This document shows, one piece after another, positions 25,161 through 38,005 of a DNA stretch of 64,000 bases. Source of the DNA: Stromatinia cepivora (taxonomy: Eukaryota; Ascomycota; Leotiomycetes; Helotiales; Sclerotiniaceae); contig RCTD01000017.1 of assembly GCA_014898415.1 (NCBI GenBank), positions 433,001 through 497,000 on the forward strand. The letters run 5' to 3'. Within the stretch, counting starts at the first letter, position 1. Each line of letters begins with the position of its first letter. The position numbers and the translations under genes are program-made. The notes beneath the pieces were generated by a model. The model saw only the letters and a program-made list of their open reading frames with translations, searched no databases and was not told the DNA's origin.

Positions 25161-25509
25161 ATCAAATTAAACGAAATCGATAAAAATAATATTACATTTC
25201 GTTTTTACTATATTCAAGCTTCCCTCCGTACGATTCCCGAAATAATTATAGATATAATTTTTTTGAAATATATTGTCTTTATATTATCTTGATGGTAGCA
25301 GTTTGTCTATTATATAAAGTTCAAGTTATATGTGTATATAATCAAATTCCTTTGAATTTGTATAGGTTTTTGATTCTTTTATGATTATATGTGTATATAT
25401 TATTATAAAATCATAATATCTAATCTGTTATATTAAAAAACACTTTTCTTTTCCTTAATTTTATAGATGAATTGTTATTTATATAATTATAATTATTCTT
25501 TTTACTTTT

Positions 25510-28500
25510 ATAAAGTTTTATTTAATTAATTAATTGATTGAAAGGATCAAATAATATTAAATTAGCTAAATAAAAATTGTGTAGAAGGTATAATAATGTT
25601 TTAAAATCGGAAATAGGATATTAGATAAGATCAATATCGTTATTAAATTATAAGATTCTATATAATAAAGTTTTTTGTGTTTTCTTTATTACTAAAACCT
25701 TTTCCATTTTTTATTTCAAATTATCAATTATATTAATAAATAAAAATAATTTGAATATTTGATTAAAAAAAGAATTGTTATATACTTTGTATAATTAATT
25801 TGAAGGGAAAACAGAATAAATTTTTATTATAATCGGGAATTCGAATTTGAAAAAGCTTTTAAATCAATTAATGATTTTGAATCTTCCTTGAATTAGGAAA
25901 TTCAATTTCTTAGATGATTTTTGGGTAGAATAATTCTTTATATTGAGCTATATATAATCTCTGATATCGAAATCAATTTTATACTAATAAACATTCATGG
26001 ATTTCGATATTTTGATTTGGATATACAATAAATCTTCTTTTATTTGTATAAGAGTTAATCTATTATATTTTATATATATATAGGTATTATACATATTTAT
26101 ATTGTTTATTGGTTTATTAATATCTTTCTTCTATTTTTATATATATTTCGATATATGCCTAAATAGAATTTCGTAGGGTGTGAGTTTTCCTAAGGAATCA
26201 TATAAAAGAATAAGTTATGTATAATCCATTATAGATAGGAATTCTAATTAATTGTTTTGATAATAATTAATAAACAACCTTAATTGTTATTAAAGATATT
26301 GATTATAAATCTTAATTTGATTATCGATTTAGGGATAATGAATAATAAATAGTTTGAAATTGATTCTTAAGATTTAATTGAATTCTTTTCAGAACTGTAA
26401 TATAAATTGGGGGTTGTAATCCAATATTATAATATCAAAGGGATTATAATATTAATATATATAATAAAAATATAATTATATTTAAATTCGAATATCAATT
26501 GATTTATGATAAAATATAAAAATAGTTTGTTTTATCAATCGATCAATAATAATTAAAATATTATTATATTTATATTTATCCTTATTAAAACTATAATAAT
26601 CTATAATAATATATTATTATACTCAATTAAGAATCGGAAATGAATGCAATAAATCGGGGGTACAATTATATAAAATGGAATTATATTTGTAGATATAATA
26701 ATTATATATATATTTGATTACAATATTATATATTCTGAACCAATAATATTATTGAAATAATAAAAGGTAGATTTTGTTTGTACCAAAATGAATAATGGAA
26801 ATGGAATTATAAACTTTACGAATCAGATAAATTCGAAGATTGTTGATATTGGACATTACCAGATAGTTATTATAAAGCAAAAGATCATTTTGGAATGATA
26901 TATATTTGTAATTTTAAATAATTTGTATTCTGAATATTAATAAACTATTTATAGTTTTATTTGCTTCGATGATATAATTAATTAAATCAAATTAAGGAGC
27001 GATTTCATTTAAATCGATATTAGTAATCGCTGTTTTATTTGAATAGTACTTTTTTAAAGCTTCTCTTATAATTTCAGTATCAATTTGATTATCTTTAATA
27101 AACTATTAAAAATGATTCTTTTTCTTAGTATAATTCTAAAGATTCAATTTGTTGATCCAATAAATTAAAATATTGATGAAAGGATTATCTTTTTTAAGAT
27201 AATATATAATAATAAAGTTATAATCGATTAGAATTTTTATTTAACGAATTTATTGGATATTAAAAGTTTTAGTAATTATGAAATATTTGAGGGCTTTATA
27301 ATCGGTATAAATTTTGATTTTATATAATAAATCAATGAATTCCATTTTCCAATAATTAAGAAATCGAATGATTAATAATATTTCTTTATTATAAATTTCG
27401 TAATTCAATTCAATAATAATCATAATCTTAAAGAAATAAATTATAGGAAATCAATCTTTGCTATACTATTGTGATAATATACTAGCAATTATTCTATTGG
27501 ATATATTTGTTTCGAATATATAGAGAAATCAGTGATTATAATGTTATAGGAGTGGAGCGGAGATAAGCTTTTTCTTCAAGATATTAAATATGTTTTGGTA
27601 TACTTCGTCGAATATAAATTTGATGTTTACTTTAATAAATTCGTTGAAAGGTTTTGTTATTATATTATAATCCTTAATAAACTATCAATAAAAATTGTAA
27701 AAACTAAGGAATGATTAAATCCCTTTTATTATTATCGGAAAGATCCAATTCTCAATTACCTTAATCTTTTCAGGATTTATTTCTATTCCTTTAATAAAAA
27801 TAATAAAGTTTAAATATTTGATATATATAACGTTAAATTTGTATTTCTTAAAATCTATTTGTAGGCCAATGGTTTCTAATTGTTCGAAAATTAGTTTAAT
27901 ATAAATTTGGTACTCTTTTTTGTTTTCAGAATAGATTAGAATATCGTCGAGATATATTGTATAGAAGATGTTTAAATAATCGAATAGAATATTATTTATA
28001 TAATATTGGTAGGTTACAAAACCATTTATTAATCCGAATAGTATAACCTTGCATTTGTATAATCCATATCAGATTCGAAAAATAATATACTCTTCTAAAA
28101 TAGAATTTATTTTTATATGATAGAAAACTTGATAAATATTGAATTTGGTAAAAATCTTAGTATCAGAAAGTTGAGAAAACATTTCGTCGATTAAAGGGAG
28201 GGGATATTAATCTTTACGTATCAAAAAATTCAATAATCTAAAGTTTATATAGAATATTAAACTACTATTAGATTTCTTAATGAATAGGATGGATACAGTA
28301 TAAAAGATTTGATTGAATTTAATGAAATCTTTACTAAAATTATTCATAATATATTCTTTGATAATTTCCAATTGTTCTAGAAATATTTTATAAAGTGGAT
28401 TGTAGTATAAGATTTGTTCTCCTTTATTTTCCAATATGATTTTATAATTATAAAATCGATTAAAAGGCAAAATGTTTGATTCATGCTTAAAAAAAATTCG

Positions 28501-31244
28501 ATAATACTATTGATATTCAGATAGTATTTCAGATTCTAAATCGATTTCGGTTAATACTCGATCGAATTTTTTTCGAATTTTCGTATTCTTGAATTCGATC
28601 AAAGTAACCAATACTCTTTCTTTTGTATATTATTCGTTCTATTGGGAGTTTATTATATCATTGAATTCTTTCAGAATAATAGTAAAAAGTTCAATTTGTT
28701 TATCTCTTTTGTATTTTAATTAAAACTTATCGGATTTGAGTGTGTATAGATCAAGGATTTCGGGTGATATATGGGAAAGGTATTCATAAATCTATAATGA
28801 TAATGTAATTGATTGGGAAGGAGATGGATTGAACTTGAAAGAAATCAGGACTTTTTTCTTTTCAACAAAAATCTATATTATATTTATATTTGAAGATTCT
28901 TATTGTATATCATTAACTATAATTGATCTGTTCAGTTGTAAATCTTTTCGATTTCAATATTCTTCGAATTGATTATTTTGTTGATCAATATTTTATTAGA
29001 TTAATCAATTGATCTTCCATTTGCAAAAGGATAATTGAGTAATGAAGAGATTATTCGAATAGAAGATAATATAGGATCTTTTTTTAGGTTATTCGAGATA
29101 TCGATTGAAATAATCGAATTTCGCTTGAATCTCTGATAATCAAAGTTTATTTAAAATAATATTATAATTCTTTAATTCAATAATAAGGAAAGGGATAAAA
29201 GATTGTTTATAGTTATCGATTATTAAATTAAGGAATGTGAAATAGGTAATAGTATGGCCTTGTATATCATTATACTTTTTAACTTCAATTGAAATTTCAA
29301 ATAGTATAATTCTTGATTTAAATATAGAAAATAAATAAATAAGGAATATAGTATTAATAAAAACAAATCCATTTGCTTTAGAGTCAATAAATGCTTTTGA
29401 TCAATAAATATAACTATTTTTCGAAAAGTTGCAGGGAAGGATGAATACTTTTTCTTCTATAAATTTGATTAGATTAAGAAATCTTATATCTTGTATAACG
29501 TTTAGAATAGAGATAGAGTTTAAATGTTTGGTTTTAAATACTTTTCTTTTTCTAAATAGGCATTCTATATGATTTCAGCTATAATTTCTGGGCTGAAGTC
29601 TTCTTCGGCATCCCGATATTCTTCGAATTCTTCTGCTTTTTCTTGTATTATCTCGATTTTATTAAGGTTATCGATACAAAGCGTCGATGTATATATTGCT
29701 TTAGGAAAGAAAGAGAGCGATAAATATTTGAAGTTCGAATAATTATTGAGTATAATAGGGTTGGTGTATCTGGACGGGGTATTCTAAGGTGGAAATGGTT
29801 TTAGGAATGTAGAGGTTCCAAAATTGGAGTTATTAGAATTCCAAAAGGGTTACAAAAGATTTATAGTAACTATTGGTTTGCAGGTAGTTATAAAGGTTTT
29901 TTAATCAATATAATATCAATTTTGTTTTTATAATAAAACTGCGTTTTGATTTATTTTAGTAAATATATTCACAAATTCTTTTATAATCTTATAATCCTTG
30001 ATAAATATTGCTATCATTCGTGAGAGAAAATCGGAAATCTTCTATTCAAGATCTTTGAATAGAACCTTATTATTAGTAATTTCTATTTGGATAATAAATA
30101 ATCTGAATTTTTTATATCATTCTAAGAAATTGCTATATCGAATTGTATTAGATATGATTTATATTTTATATTGAAAATAAACATTATCGATTTCAATCAG
30201 ATTCTAATAGATCGTTACAAACTATTCGATTAATTCGAATACTGTAAATCGGGGTATTCGTATATAAAGAATATGACAATATATTTATACTTTTGATTCA
30301 GTTTAATCAATTATATATATATAATATTATATTTCATTTTTAAATGATATAATATATAATTTGAATTGTTTTATAATTAATAATTACTATAAATTAGTTT
30401 TAGATTCAATATTATTATTAAGTTTAATAATAAGATTTATAGGTTTTGGTGTATATATATCTTGTTGCAAATTATAACTAACACGGGAATACAATTTTGA
30501 TCAATTAGATCGGTTTTTTGAATAAAGGAACCCCTGATTATTAAATAGATCATCATTTCCTGAAAAAGAAGGAGATTCATTAGAGAACCTTGGGTGATCA
30601 GATCGTCTAATCAAAGTTTTTTTCTTTTAACTTCGGGATCTTCGGATTTACTTAAATGAAGATCCTTAAATTTCGATTAAAAGAATAAAGGGAATCCTAA
30701 ATACTATTATTGACCTGAATATTTATATAAACATTATTTAAAGTTCAAAAGGAGGTTACACTATTGCAGAGTTTATTATCACTATAACTTTCAATTATCG
30801 ATTCTTCTTTTTCAAACTTATAACTATTATATAGAGATCTTATAATTATAATAATAATTCAAAAAAAGCAATTGAATCATTAAGAGTATTAGTTTCATAT
30901 ATTGAAATCTTCTCTTTACTAGTCTTCTTTCTTCCAATAATAACATTATCCAATCCTATATTCATATTTTCTTCAAAGAATTATTGAAATAATTAAAAAG
31001 AAGGAAAGGATTCCTTAGAATATGTTTTCGAAAATTCAGAATATACAAAAAAAGGAGTTCATTACATTATAAAAATAATAATACACTTCTAAAAATATTT
31101 ATATCTTTATTAACTAGATTAGAATAAATCTTCTTCCTCTAAATATAACATTTATAAAAGTTCACCTAAAAAGATATTATTAAAATGAAGTATTATTTGA
31201 AAAACCATCAGATAATCGGACGCTTGTAAATGAATTATAGATAA
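25510..31244 (-). pseudogene. Chromovirus gag-pol remnant
   Basis: Minus-strand landmarks, from 5' to 3'. A CCHC-like knuckle remnant lies near 29545. Protease D-S-G appears as D-S-K at 29377-29385 (GGA changed to AAA). Reverse transcriptase spans about 28470-27720, with FIKKSNSSLIFYINFRLLN and an intact Y-L-D-D at 27943-27954. RNase H lies about 27600-27000. The integrase zinc-binding part is about 27010-26750 and the core about 26650-26050. The integrase C-terminus (SSKKLNFLIQGRFKIIN) is about 25920-25870. A chromodomain-like block (WKVENIL) starts near 25715 and ends near 25515. Stops from RIP occur throughout, but the frame is largely continuous. Gag (about 31200-29600) is very decayed. 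Confidence 0.88.
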
Positions 31245-31526
31245 TATAATACACAAAAGCTATAATAGAGTTAAATAAACAAGGTCAATTATATTCCTTA
31301 GAATCTACAATTGAAGAATTATGACTTGTAAAGAGCGATTAGATATATATACATAAATATTTATTCATAAACTGTAGGGCTATGCGCATACATTATTAGG
31401 GTCATCATTCTACTATACTAAATCGTATAAATCGTAATATATATGCACGGACGATCAGCTCATTAATTGATATAAGAAATAAAAGGTATCACGTGGTTAG
31501 CCTCCTGTGGTTCACGATTCGTGACA
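31245..31526 (-). repeat. 5' LTR of the chromovirus (left copy)
   Basis: 282 bp. The plus-strand start is mutated from TGTGACGCAC to TATAATACAC; the end is GATTCGTGACA, followed by the duplicated GAATT. Confidence 0.93.
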
Positions 31527-34064
31527 GAATTGATTATTAAAGAAAAGATCATTATAACCAGGATTAACAATATATCGGAACTCCTACAAACTATTCGTAA
31601 ATAATCATCAAATATATAATCCGAAATTACAATAATTGCTTCCTTATATTAAAACGGATCTGCAAAACAGAATATAAGGATTATAAAAGCAAATATAAAA
31701 GCAATACTAAAAGAAACTAGATTATTATTAAAATTTTAGAACAAAGTTATAAAGTACAATACTTATATCAAGAATCGTACTAGTATTAATCCTAATATAA
31801 ACAAAATAAATCGATCCTCTATAAAAGTTTTTATAAATATAATACCAAATATAAAGATATATAAAGTTTGAAGGAATAAATATTATATTTATATTAATCC
31901 TAAGATTATTCCGAAAAAGTAAAGATACAACAAATTGCAGAACACTTCAAAAGTTGATGTATTTTTAGGATACTCAAAAATTATAAATAAATATATCAAA
32001 ATGTATTCTTCAGAATTAGATTATATATTTCGATTAAATAGAATAATTATAAATGAATCTTATTGAGAAGGAGATTTGGATCTTAAATTAAGAAATTGTG
32101 AATTAGGTCTATAAAGAATAAAGAATATAGAATCAGATCAAAGATCTTATAATAAATCAACAATAAACAAAACATCTTCTTTATCCTTAACACCAAATAT
32201 AATATCTGTATTATTTTCGTTCCAAGTATTCTTTCTGATAAATATTATATCGAATTCAATAATTGTATCAAGCATCCCAATTGTCAAGTTAAAATCAAAT
32301 AAATTAGATATATCAATATTAATATATAATAAAGATGAAAATAATAATATCTAAAAAAACAAATCAAGAATCTTTTTTCAAAAATACTTCAGATATCGAA
32401 TCTATCATTTTAAAGGTTCCAATTTAAAAATCAATTTCTATAGACCCTAAATCTATATTGGAAGCAAAATTTAAGATCGTTTTAAATTTTACTAATAAAT
32501 CCATTTTAATAGAATCAAAAAACGAAGTAAATCTATAATCATTTGAAATTGAATAAAAGGATATAATAAATTTTAAAGATAAATCTCTAAAATATCTAAT
32601 ACAAAAACGGAAAAGAGATATAGAATAAAATCCTGAAAAAAAAACAGGAAAGCAAGATTATAAGGACATTGATTATAATATCTATACAGATCAAAATTTA
32701 AGAAAGTATAGAATATATTATAATTACAATCCCAATTATTTACAAAATAAACCTTTATATCAAAAACAAAATCGTTTTAGATTTCATGATTTCGTTGATA
32801 GATATAGATAATACAAAAGATATAGTATATCCAATTAAAGAAGTTTTGAAAATCAAAATATTAAGAATTTATAAAAAAGCAATATCGAATTGAAAATACT
32901 TTAAAAAATAAAAGGAAGTTATCCAAAAGGAAATCATATCTTTAATTCAAAATAGTACTTAAAAAGAATATATACTTTCTAAAAAAAGTAATCTGATTTC
33001 AACGAAATAAATATTTACAATTAAAACAAAGAATAACAAAATAAAACAATTCAAAGCAAGATTAATAATTCAAGGATTCAATCAAATATTAAAAAAAGAT
33101 TATAACGAAACATTTATATCAACAATAAAATTAAATATACTCAAATTATTCCTAACTATTATTGCAAAAGAAAATTTGGAATATTTATATTTCGATATCA
33201 AAAATGCTTTTACTAAATTATATTTGAAAAAAAAGATCTACTTCAAATCATTCTAAGATATCAAAATCGAAAAAGAATATATATTATAAGCCCTACAAAA
33301 TCTATATAATTTGAAATAAATTGAAAAGGATTGGAATTTACTATTAAAGAAAAAGCTTTTAGATATAAACTTTATACAAAGTTTAGCAGATCTATATTTG
33401 TATATATCCAAAGATTATGATATAATATTATTAATATATATTAACGATATCGTTATTATATCGCATATATCATTGTAAATTATTTGATTCGATAAAAAGC
33501 TATCAATTTGTTTTAATATCAAGAATCTAAAAGAGATTAATAAGATCCTAAATATTAAAATCATTTATAATAGAAAAGTGTATATATTAATTATAAACCA
33601 AAAAGAATATCTCAACATTATACTAATTAAATATAATATTATATATAGATAATATCAAACCAAGAAACTGCTAATAATAGATTATATCTATCTCCGATCA
33701 ACAATCAATAATAATGAACTAACAAATATAAACAAATATCAACAACGAATAGGAAATATAATCTATTTAATAATATATATTCGATTAGATATAATATTCT
33801 CAATTGAAAGACTTTTACAATTTATAACAAAACCAGCAAAACATTATATTATAACTTTGAAAAATCTGATACAATATCTACAATCAATAATTAAACAGAA
33901 GCTATAATTCAGGCTAAAAGGAATACAATCTGATATCTATAAAGAATATAATATATTTGATAATACAATAAAAGTATATATAGATATAGATTGAACTAGT
34001 AACAAATATAACTGAAAAAGTGTTTCAAAGGGAATTGTAATATTTTATAAAAGCTCTATATTAT

Positions 34065-34384
34065 TGTTACGGGAGCTGCCTCTAGGGTCACGTGGAAGTG
34101 GCTAGAGATCTTTCGAGGTGGTTTAGACTAGACTTCAAATAGGAATTCAATAAGATTGGTAACTGGTTGCAATTCTTGTAACTATAATAATGAAACTAAT
34201 AATTATTCTTAAGCACGAAACTCTACATTATAATGAAACCTATCCCCTTATATAAACCTTCGTTCTTTATTATCCCATTGATCCTATCGTGTCCCACCAA
34301 ATGGAAGCAATGGGATCCAATGGGAATCTCTAATCCCGTGACTTCCTGATCAGGTGATTCGGTATGTTGGATGCCGTCGTAACA
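34065..34384. mobile_element. Solo LTR, 320 bp, inside Copia RNase H
   Basis: It starts TGTTACGGGAGCTGCC and ends GCCGTCGTAACA, with ATTAT on both sides (34060-34064 and 34385-34389). It is the same family as 18878-19191. Its base composition is near normal, far less AT-shifted than the Copia DNA around it. Confidence 0.93.
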
Positions 34385-34804
34385 ATTATAGACTAACAAA
34401 AAACAAATATTTATAACTATCTTTAATACAGAATCAGAATATATTGCAATAACAATATTCATCAAATAAGAAAGATGAATTATACAAATATTCAAAGACC
34501 TATTTAGATCAAATTATATTGAAAAGAATAAAAATATAATTCAAATATTTAATAATAATCAAAATACTTTAATTTTAACCAAGAATCTATATTTATATAA
34601 ATGATCTAAATATATAAATATCAATTATCATTTCATCAAAAACTTAATAGAAAAGAAGAAAATCGCTATTAATTATATCAATACATACAATATAATTGCT
34701 GACAGAATGATAAAGCCTTATACAAGGATTGCTTTCGAAAGGTTCAAAAAAATATTAGGATTAGTAATCTAGGAGAATCGAATAGGATATCCTCAATAGA
34801 AGAA

Positions 34805-34970
34805 TATTGGAAATGAGATCATCATAGGATTAGAATTGAAATTATATGATCATAATAGTATACAGACCATATTTAGGAATAACCTCAATTCTACTCCTAC
34901 TAAAATAATAGATCCTTAATTCAACCTATATAATCAATAATACTACTACTTCCTACACCAAAAGTTAACA
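34805..34970 (+). repeat. 3' LTR of the Copia element
   Basis: 166 bp, beginning TATTGGAAATGAG (RIP-altered TGTTGG) and ending AAAAGTTAACA, followed by TAATA. Confidence 0.93.
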
Positions 34971-35480
34971 TAATATTATATAATTCAATTATATTTTTGA
35001 TTAGAGATTTTATAATAATTTTTTTATAATGATTTAATTATAAATATATTGATTTAATAATATTAAAAATCTTATTATTAGAAATAATATATCGGATAAA
35101 AAATCGATTATAGATTTTTTAAAATAAATATCGATTTTGAAGTTTATATTTTTAAATAATAATGAATTTAATATTTCTTTTTATTTGATTTAAAATTTTA
35201 AAAATAGAATTTTTGAAATAAAATTATATTTTGTATTATATATAAGATTTTAATTATTCTTTGATTTTATAATTTATAATATTGATTATATTTTTGAATT
35301 TTATTCGAATATTTTTAGAAAAAAAAATCGAAATTTAAATTGAAAATAGCAATAAAGATATATATATAAAAAATATTAATAATAGATTATAATAAAATAA
35401 ATCTTTAAAGTATTTATAATTGAATTAATTCATTTGCGAATAGTTTCATTTTAATTTAAATAAGATGCATTGAGTAATGA
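34971..35480. other. AT-rich remainder of the island
   Basis: Very low GC sequence with no readable frame. It ends sharply near 35480, where normal composition returns. Confidence 0.6.
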
Positions 35481-35539
35481 ACTAATTCATTCGAAAATAC
35501 AGGTAATTGGCTAATGGCCTACGTTGATTGGCGAATGCC

Positions 35540-35908
35540 GAAATTGGCCAATGCCCCGGAACAAATCCACAACTATGCAGCTAAGGCCATGCACGAACGC
35601 CTTGCCGGAGGCACAACCGGGAAGAAGCTTTGATATATGCAGCCAGCCATCTGGCAAAATCCTTCGCCGTTGTTTCATATGATGATTTTTTCTTCTTTGA
35701 TATTGCTAGTTTGCGAAAGGTAATAGTGTATGTATATCTATACAAACACATAGGAATTCTAAGGGGTTACAGGCGAGCTCCTGCGGGATGGAAAGTTTGG
35801 GGCGGAGAGACAATTTTGTTCGCTAGTTGGCTTGGTCTACCTGTTCATGGAGTGAAAGGCAGTGACAAGTGGCTCATAACTTCCCGTCTGACGCATTCCA
35901 TATGGTAA
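35540..35908 (+). pseudogene. Possible gene remnant at the island border
   Basis: Just outside the AT-rich block, two neighbouring frames look coding. One gives NYAAKAMHERLAGGTTGKK (about 35565-35625). The other gives a 92-codon ORF from 35630 with AASHLAKSFAVVSYDDFFFF and a Trp/Gly-rich end. They would join by a frameshift. I recognise no family. A fragment cut off by the repeat island is one explanation, chance another. Confidence 0.22.
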
Positions 35909-36391
35909 ATTTGGGATTTTCAAAGCTTAGCACCAAGAGGGCGTCGCATCGAGATCCGCAGCCAAAAAACACTTGGATATTGTGGTAAGAAAGAGTTAGG
36001 GGATGGAAACATCACGACAATTTTCGATCTGTGTAAGAGTGCATGGTTAAATTCAATTGATTCTAATCTACCAAACACTTCTATTCAAGATCCATTTTGA
36101 TCAACAATTAAGCTGGGAATCATTCATTACTCCTGCTTTCCAATACGCCAAACTCAGCCAAACACCTATCTTATGTCTCTTACCCTAAAGTCTTCGGAGT
36201 TCTCATTCCTTGGAGTGCTCTCCTTCCCCTCTTTCATATGCCCTCTCTGATCCTCCAGCTTTGGTGTCTCCCATCCAAACATCATGGGTCTCCTGAAGAT
36301 GAGACTTTGATCATACATAACATGAAATGTAGCGAGCAAAGAACTGATACCCTCGGTTGCCATTCCGCGATTTCCAAGCATAACTTCGACT
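35909..36391. other. Intergenic, probable 3' region of the UTP16-like gene
   Basis: No credible gene. A 71-codon minus-strand ORF (36166-36381) starts 10 bp after the stop of the UTP16-like gene and is most likely its 3' UTR. Confidence 0.5.
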
Positions 36392-37740
36392 TTATTTCTT
36401 AGGCTTGATAAAACCTTGATTGAAAGGCTTCCGATTTGGCTTGATTTTAGTTCCTGCCCGTCCTTGTAACCACGACTCTTTTAGCGAACGCGCTTGATTT
36501 GATGCTTTAGGAGGTAACTGTGAATTTCGACTTTCCGCGACTCTGAATGTGGTTGAGCCAACCCGTCTGTCTTTTGATCTTTTCTCTAAAAGGTGGCGTA
36601 ATTTGTTCGTTTTGGTAAATCGTGTAGGCAGACTCGAATGGAGATGGCCAGCTTCTGGTGTATCATCATTGTCATCTTCTAGATATTCGGCTGGCAGAAG
36701 ATCTAGAAGCGGTAAATGTCCGGGGGGAGCGAAGGTTCTGTTGATATCTTCAATGTCGTCCTCAGAGTCTAATCGTCCATCTGCCGTTCCATCCCCTTCT
36801 AAAGTATTTGATTCCTCGTCCATCTCGATATCCCCCCTTTCAGTTGTGACTGGTGCTGATGTGGCCTCAACCTTTGATTTTTGAGCAGGAGGTAACATTT
36901 CATCTTGTGCGGATGCAACATCGAGCTTGCGCTTCTTGCTCGAGATTTCTGACTGACGCTGAAGATTGGCGTTTTTCTCCTGGCGCTTCTTTTTTGCAGC
37001 AGCTTCTTGTCTAAAATCCTTGTTAGTAATCTATGTAGGTAGAAAATAAGACGAACATACTCCTCAATTGCCTTTGCAGCTTCTCTTTCCTTTTCTTTTG
37101 CAGATTCTGCAGCCTGATTTTTTGTGACCTCCTCTGGTGCATCGTCATCGCTACTCTCGTCTTCATGATCCTCAATTTCAATTATTTCAGATTTCTCCTC
37201 TGGTACTGGCTCGGGCTCTGCACTATCGAATCGCTTGTGCTTTTTTGCGACTGGCGTTGTGACCGCGGTAGTTGTTTTTGATGAGGTGGATACATCTCCA
37301 TTGGCTGTCAATGTCTTTATTACCTCCTCCTCTGCCTCAATAATTTGTGGTATTTCAGATTCCTCAGCAGAAGTAGGTATCTCTTCAATCACTTGCGGCG
37401 ATTGCTTCGGCGATTGCTTTGGCGTATCTTCTCCATCGCTTGCCTGTACTGACGATTTGTTTGAGCTCCTTGTAGGTCGCGGTGTAACTACAACCTCATC
37501 ATCTTCAAGCGGAAGAGACTTGCGCGGTCGCCCTCTTCTTTTTGGAACTGGAGTACCCTCGTCGATTATTATAGAATCTCCATTCACGGAAGGAGTATCT
37601 GCCAATTCTCGAGCTCTACCCCGCGTAGTAACCATACTTCTAGTTCTTCTACTTTCTTCGCGCAATTGCTGGCTAGGAGTTAATGGGTCGTCCGATTGAA
37701 GACAATCTTTCGAAGACGATCTGAAGAGTCTGGCGAACAT
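36392..37740 (-). CDS. UTP16-like U3 snoRNA-associated nucleolar protein
   Basis: Two exons, 37740-37061 and 37010-36392, encode 432 residues. The 50-bp intron begins GTATGT, contains ACTAAC and ends TTTAG. The protein is highly charged: an AT-hook (KRRGRPRK, residues 67-74), acidic tracts (EIIEIEDHEDESSDDDAPEE), a Lys/Arg-Glu-rich helical segment spanning the intron, and a conserved-looking C-terminal block with LLPAEYLEDD, then KDRRVGSTTFRV and a basic tail. This layout matches the fungal U3_snoRNA_assoc (UTP16-type) family, which acts in the small-subunit processome on pre-18S rRNA in the nucleolus; that assignment is from memory of the family. I chose the ATG at 37740 (MFARLF); a further upstream ATG at 37806 and an internal one at 37635 are alternatives. 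It is transcribed away from the Sel1 gene. Confidence 0.75.
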
Positions 37741-38005
37741 GCAGAAAACTTGTATTGAATTGTACTTTAAATATTTGTCGAGGTGTGGGCCTTGTATGTA
37801 GAACAAGCTTTAAAAAATTCTGTGAGATTTCTTTAGTGCCGGGAAAACGCTATGACATTACACATTATCTGGTTCACCGCCTTTCTCGATCCTAGGATGG
37901 CAGAAGCCAGTAGCTTCAAGCTTGTGATTCTTACTTATTGATATCAAATCCTTCATAGATTGATATTTGATATCTATTTGATATTCTACACACAATAGTA
38001 TTATA
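37741..38005. promoter_or_regulatory. Bidirectional promoter between the UTP16-like and Sel1 genes
   Basis: 265 bp separate the two start codons. Near the Sel1 side, GATATCAAAT (37940-37949) is followed by its inverse ATTTGATATC (37965-37974) and again by ATTTGATATT (37976-37985), a possible paired binding site or stem-loop. The rest is AT-rich promoter-like DNA. Confidence 0.5.

Larger units (their letters stand above)
24482..31526 (-). mobile_element. Ty3/Gypsy chromovirus inserted in the Copia integrase
   Basis: 7045 bp with two 282-bp LTRs (24482-24763 and 31245-31526) and the target duplication GAATT (24477-24481 and 31527-31531). Coding sense is minus: reading from the right are gag, CCHC knuckle, protease, reverse transcriptase, RNase H, integrase and a C-terminal chromodomain-like segment. 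The purine tract GAAGAGGGAGATAA (minus strand, 24764-24777) sits against the left LTR, confirming that this is the 3' LTR. The left LTR is more AT-shifted than the right. A second copy starts at 59086 and is colinear over 4.9 kb with a net difference of one base. Confidence 0.95.
22282..34804 (+). pseudogene. Copia gag-pol remnant in several segments
   Basis: About 22282-23780 is gag-like but too decayed to define. At 23787-24140 an open stretch ends in a GVNLLSEKRICK block, the GAG-pre-integrase part. The same frame continues past a stop with RRFNHLGLDKIK (the HLGL region, 24144 on) and the integrase core (RLEFIYFDI and, further on, IINNYTK, where catalytic Asp would be in an IDNYT context). 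The chromovirus cuts the frame at 24481 and integrase resumes at 31532 (VFLGYSKI near 31960). Reverse transcriptase lies at about 32990-33700: LYFDIKNAFT near 33190 and Y-I-N-D at 33437-33448, a RIP-altered YVDD. RNase H starts near 33980, is interrupted by the solo LTR at 34065, and resumes with NTESEYIA at about 34423-34446. Confidence 0.88.
22116..34970 (+). mobile_element. Ty1/Copia retrotransposon, RIP-inactivated, with two nested insertions
   Basis: LTRs of 166 bp (22116-22281 and 34805-34970) are flanked by the duplication TAATA (22111-22115 and 34971-34975). Removing the chromovirus (24482-31526 plus 5 bp) and the solo LTR (34065-34384 plus 5 bp) leaves about 5.5 kb, the normal size of a Copia element. 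On the plus strand the domain order is Copia-like: GAG-pre-integrase, integrase, reverse transcriptase, RNase H. The pol frame carries many stops and altered catalytic residues, so it is dead. Confidence 0.95.

Noticed and set aside
34223..34495. 90-codon minus-strand ORF across the solo LTR
   Set aside because: It spans the LTR boundary and its target duplication, so it is accidental.
36549..37699. Plus-strand ORFs (111 and 154 codons) opposite the UTP16-like gene
   Set aside because: Antisense shadows of a spliced minus-strand gene with clear coding features.
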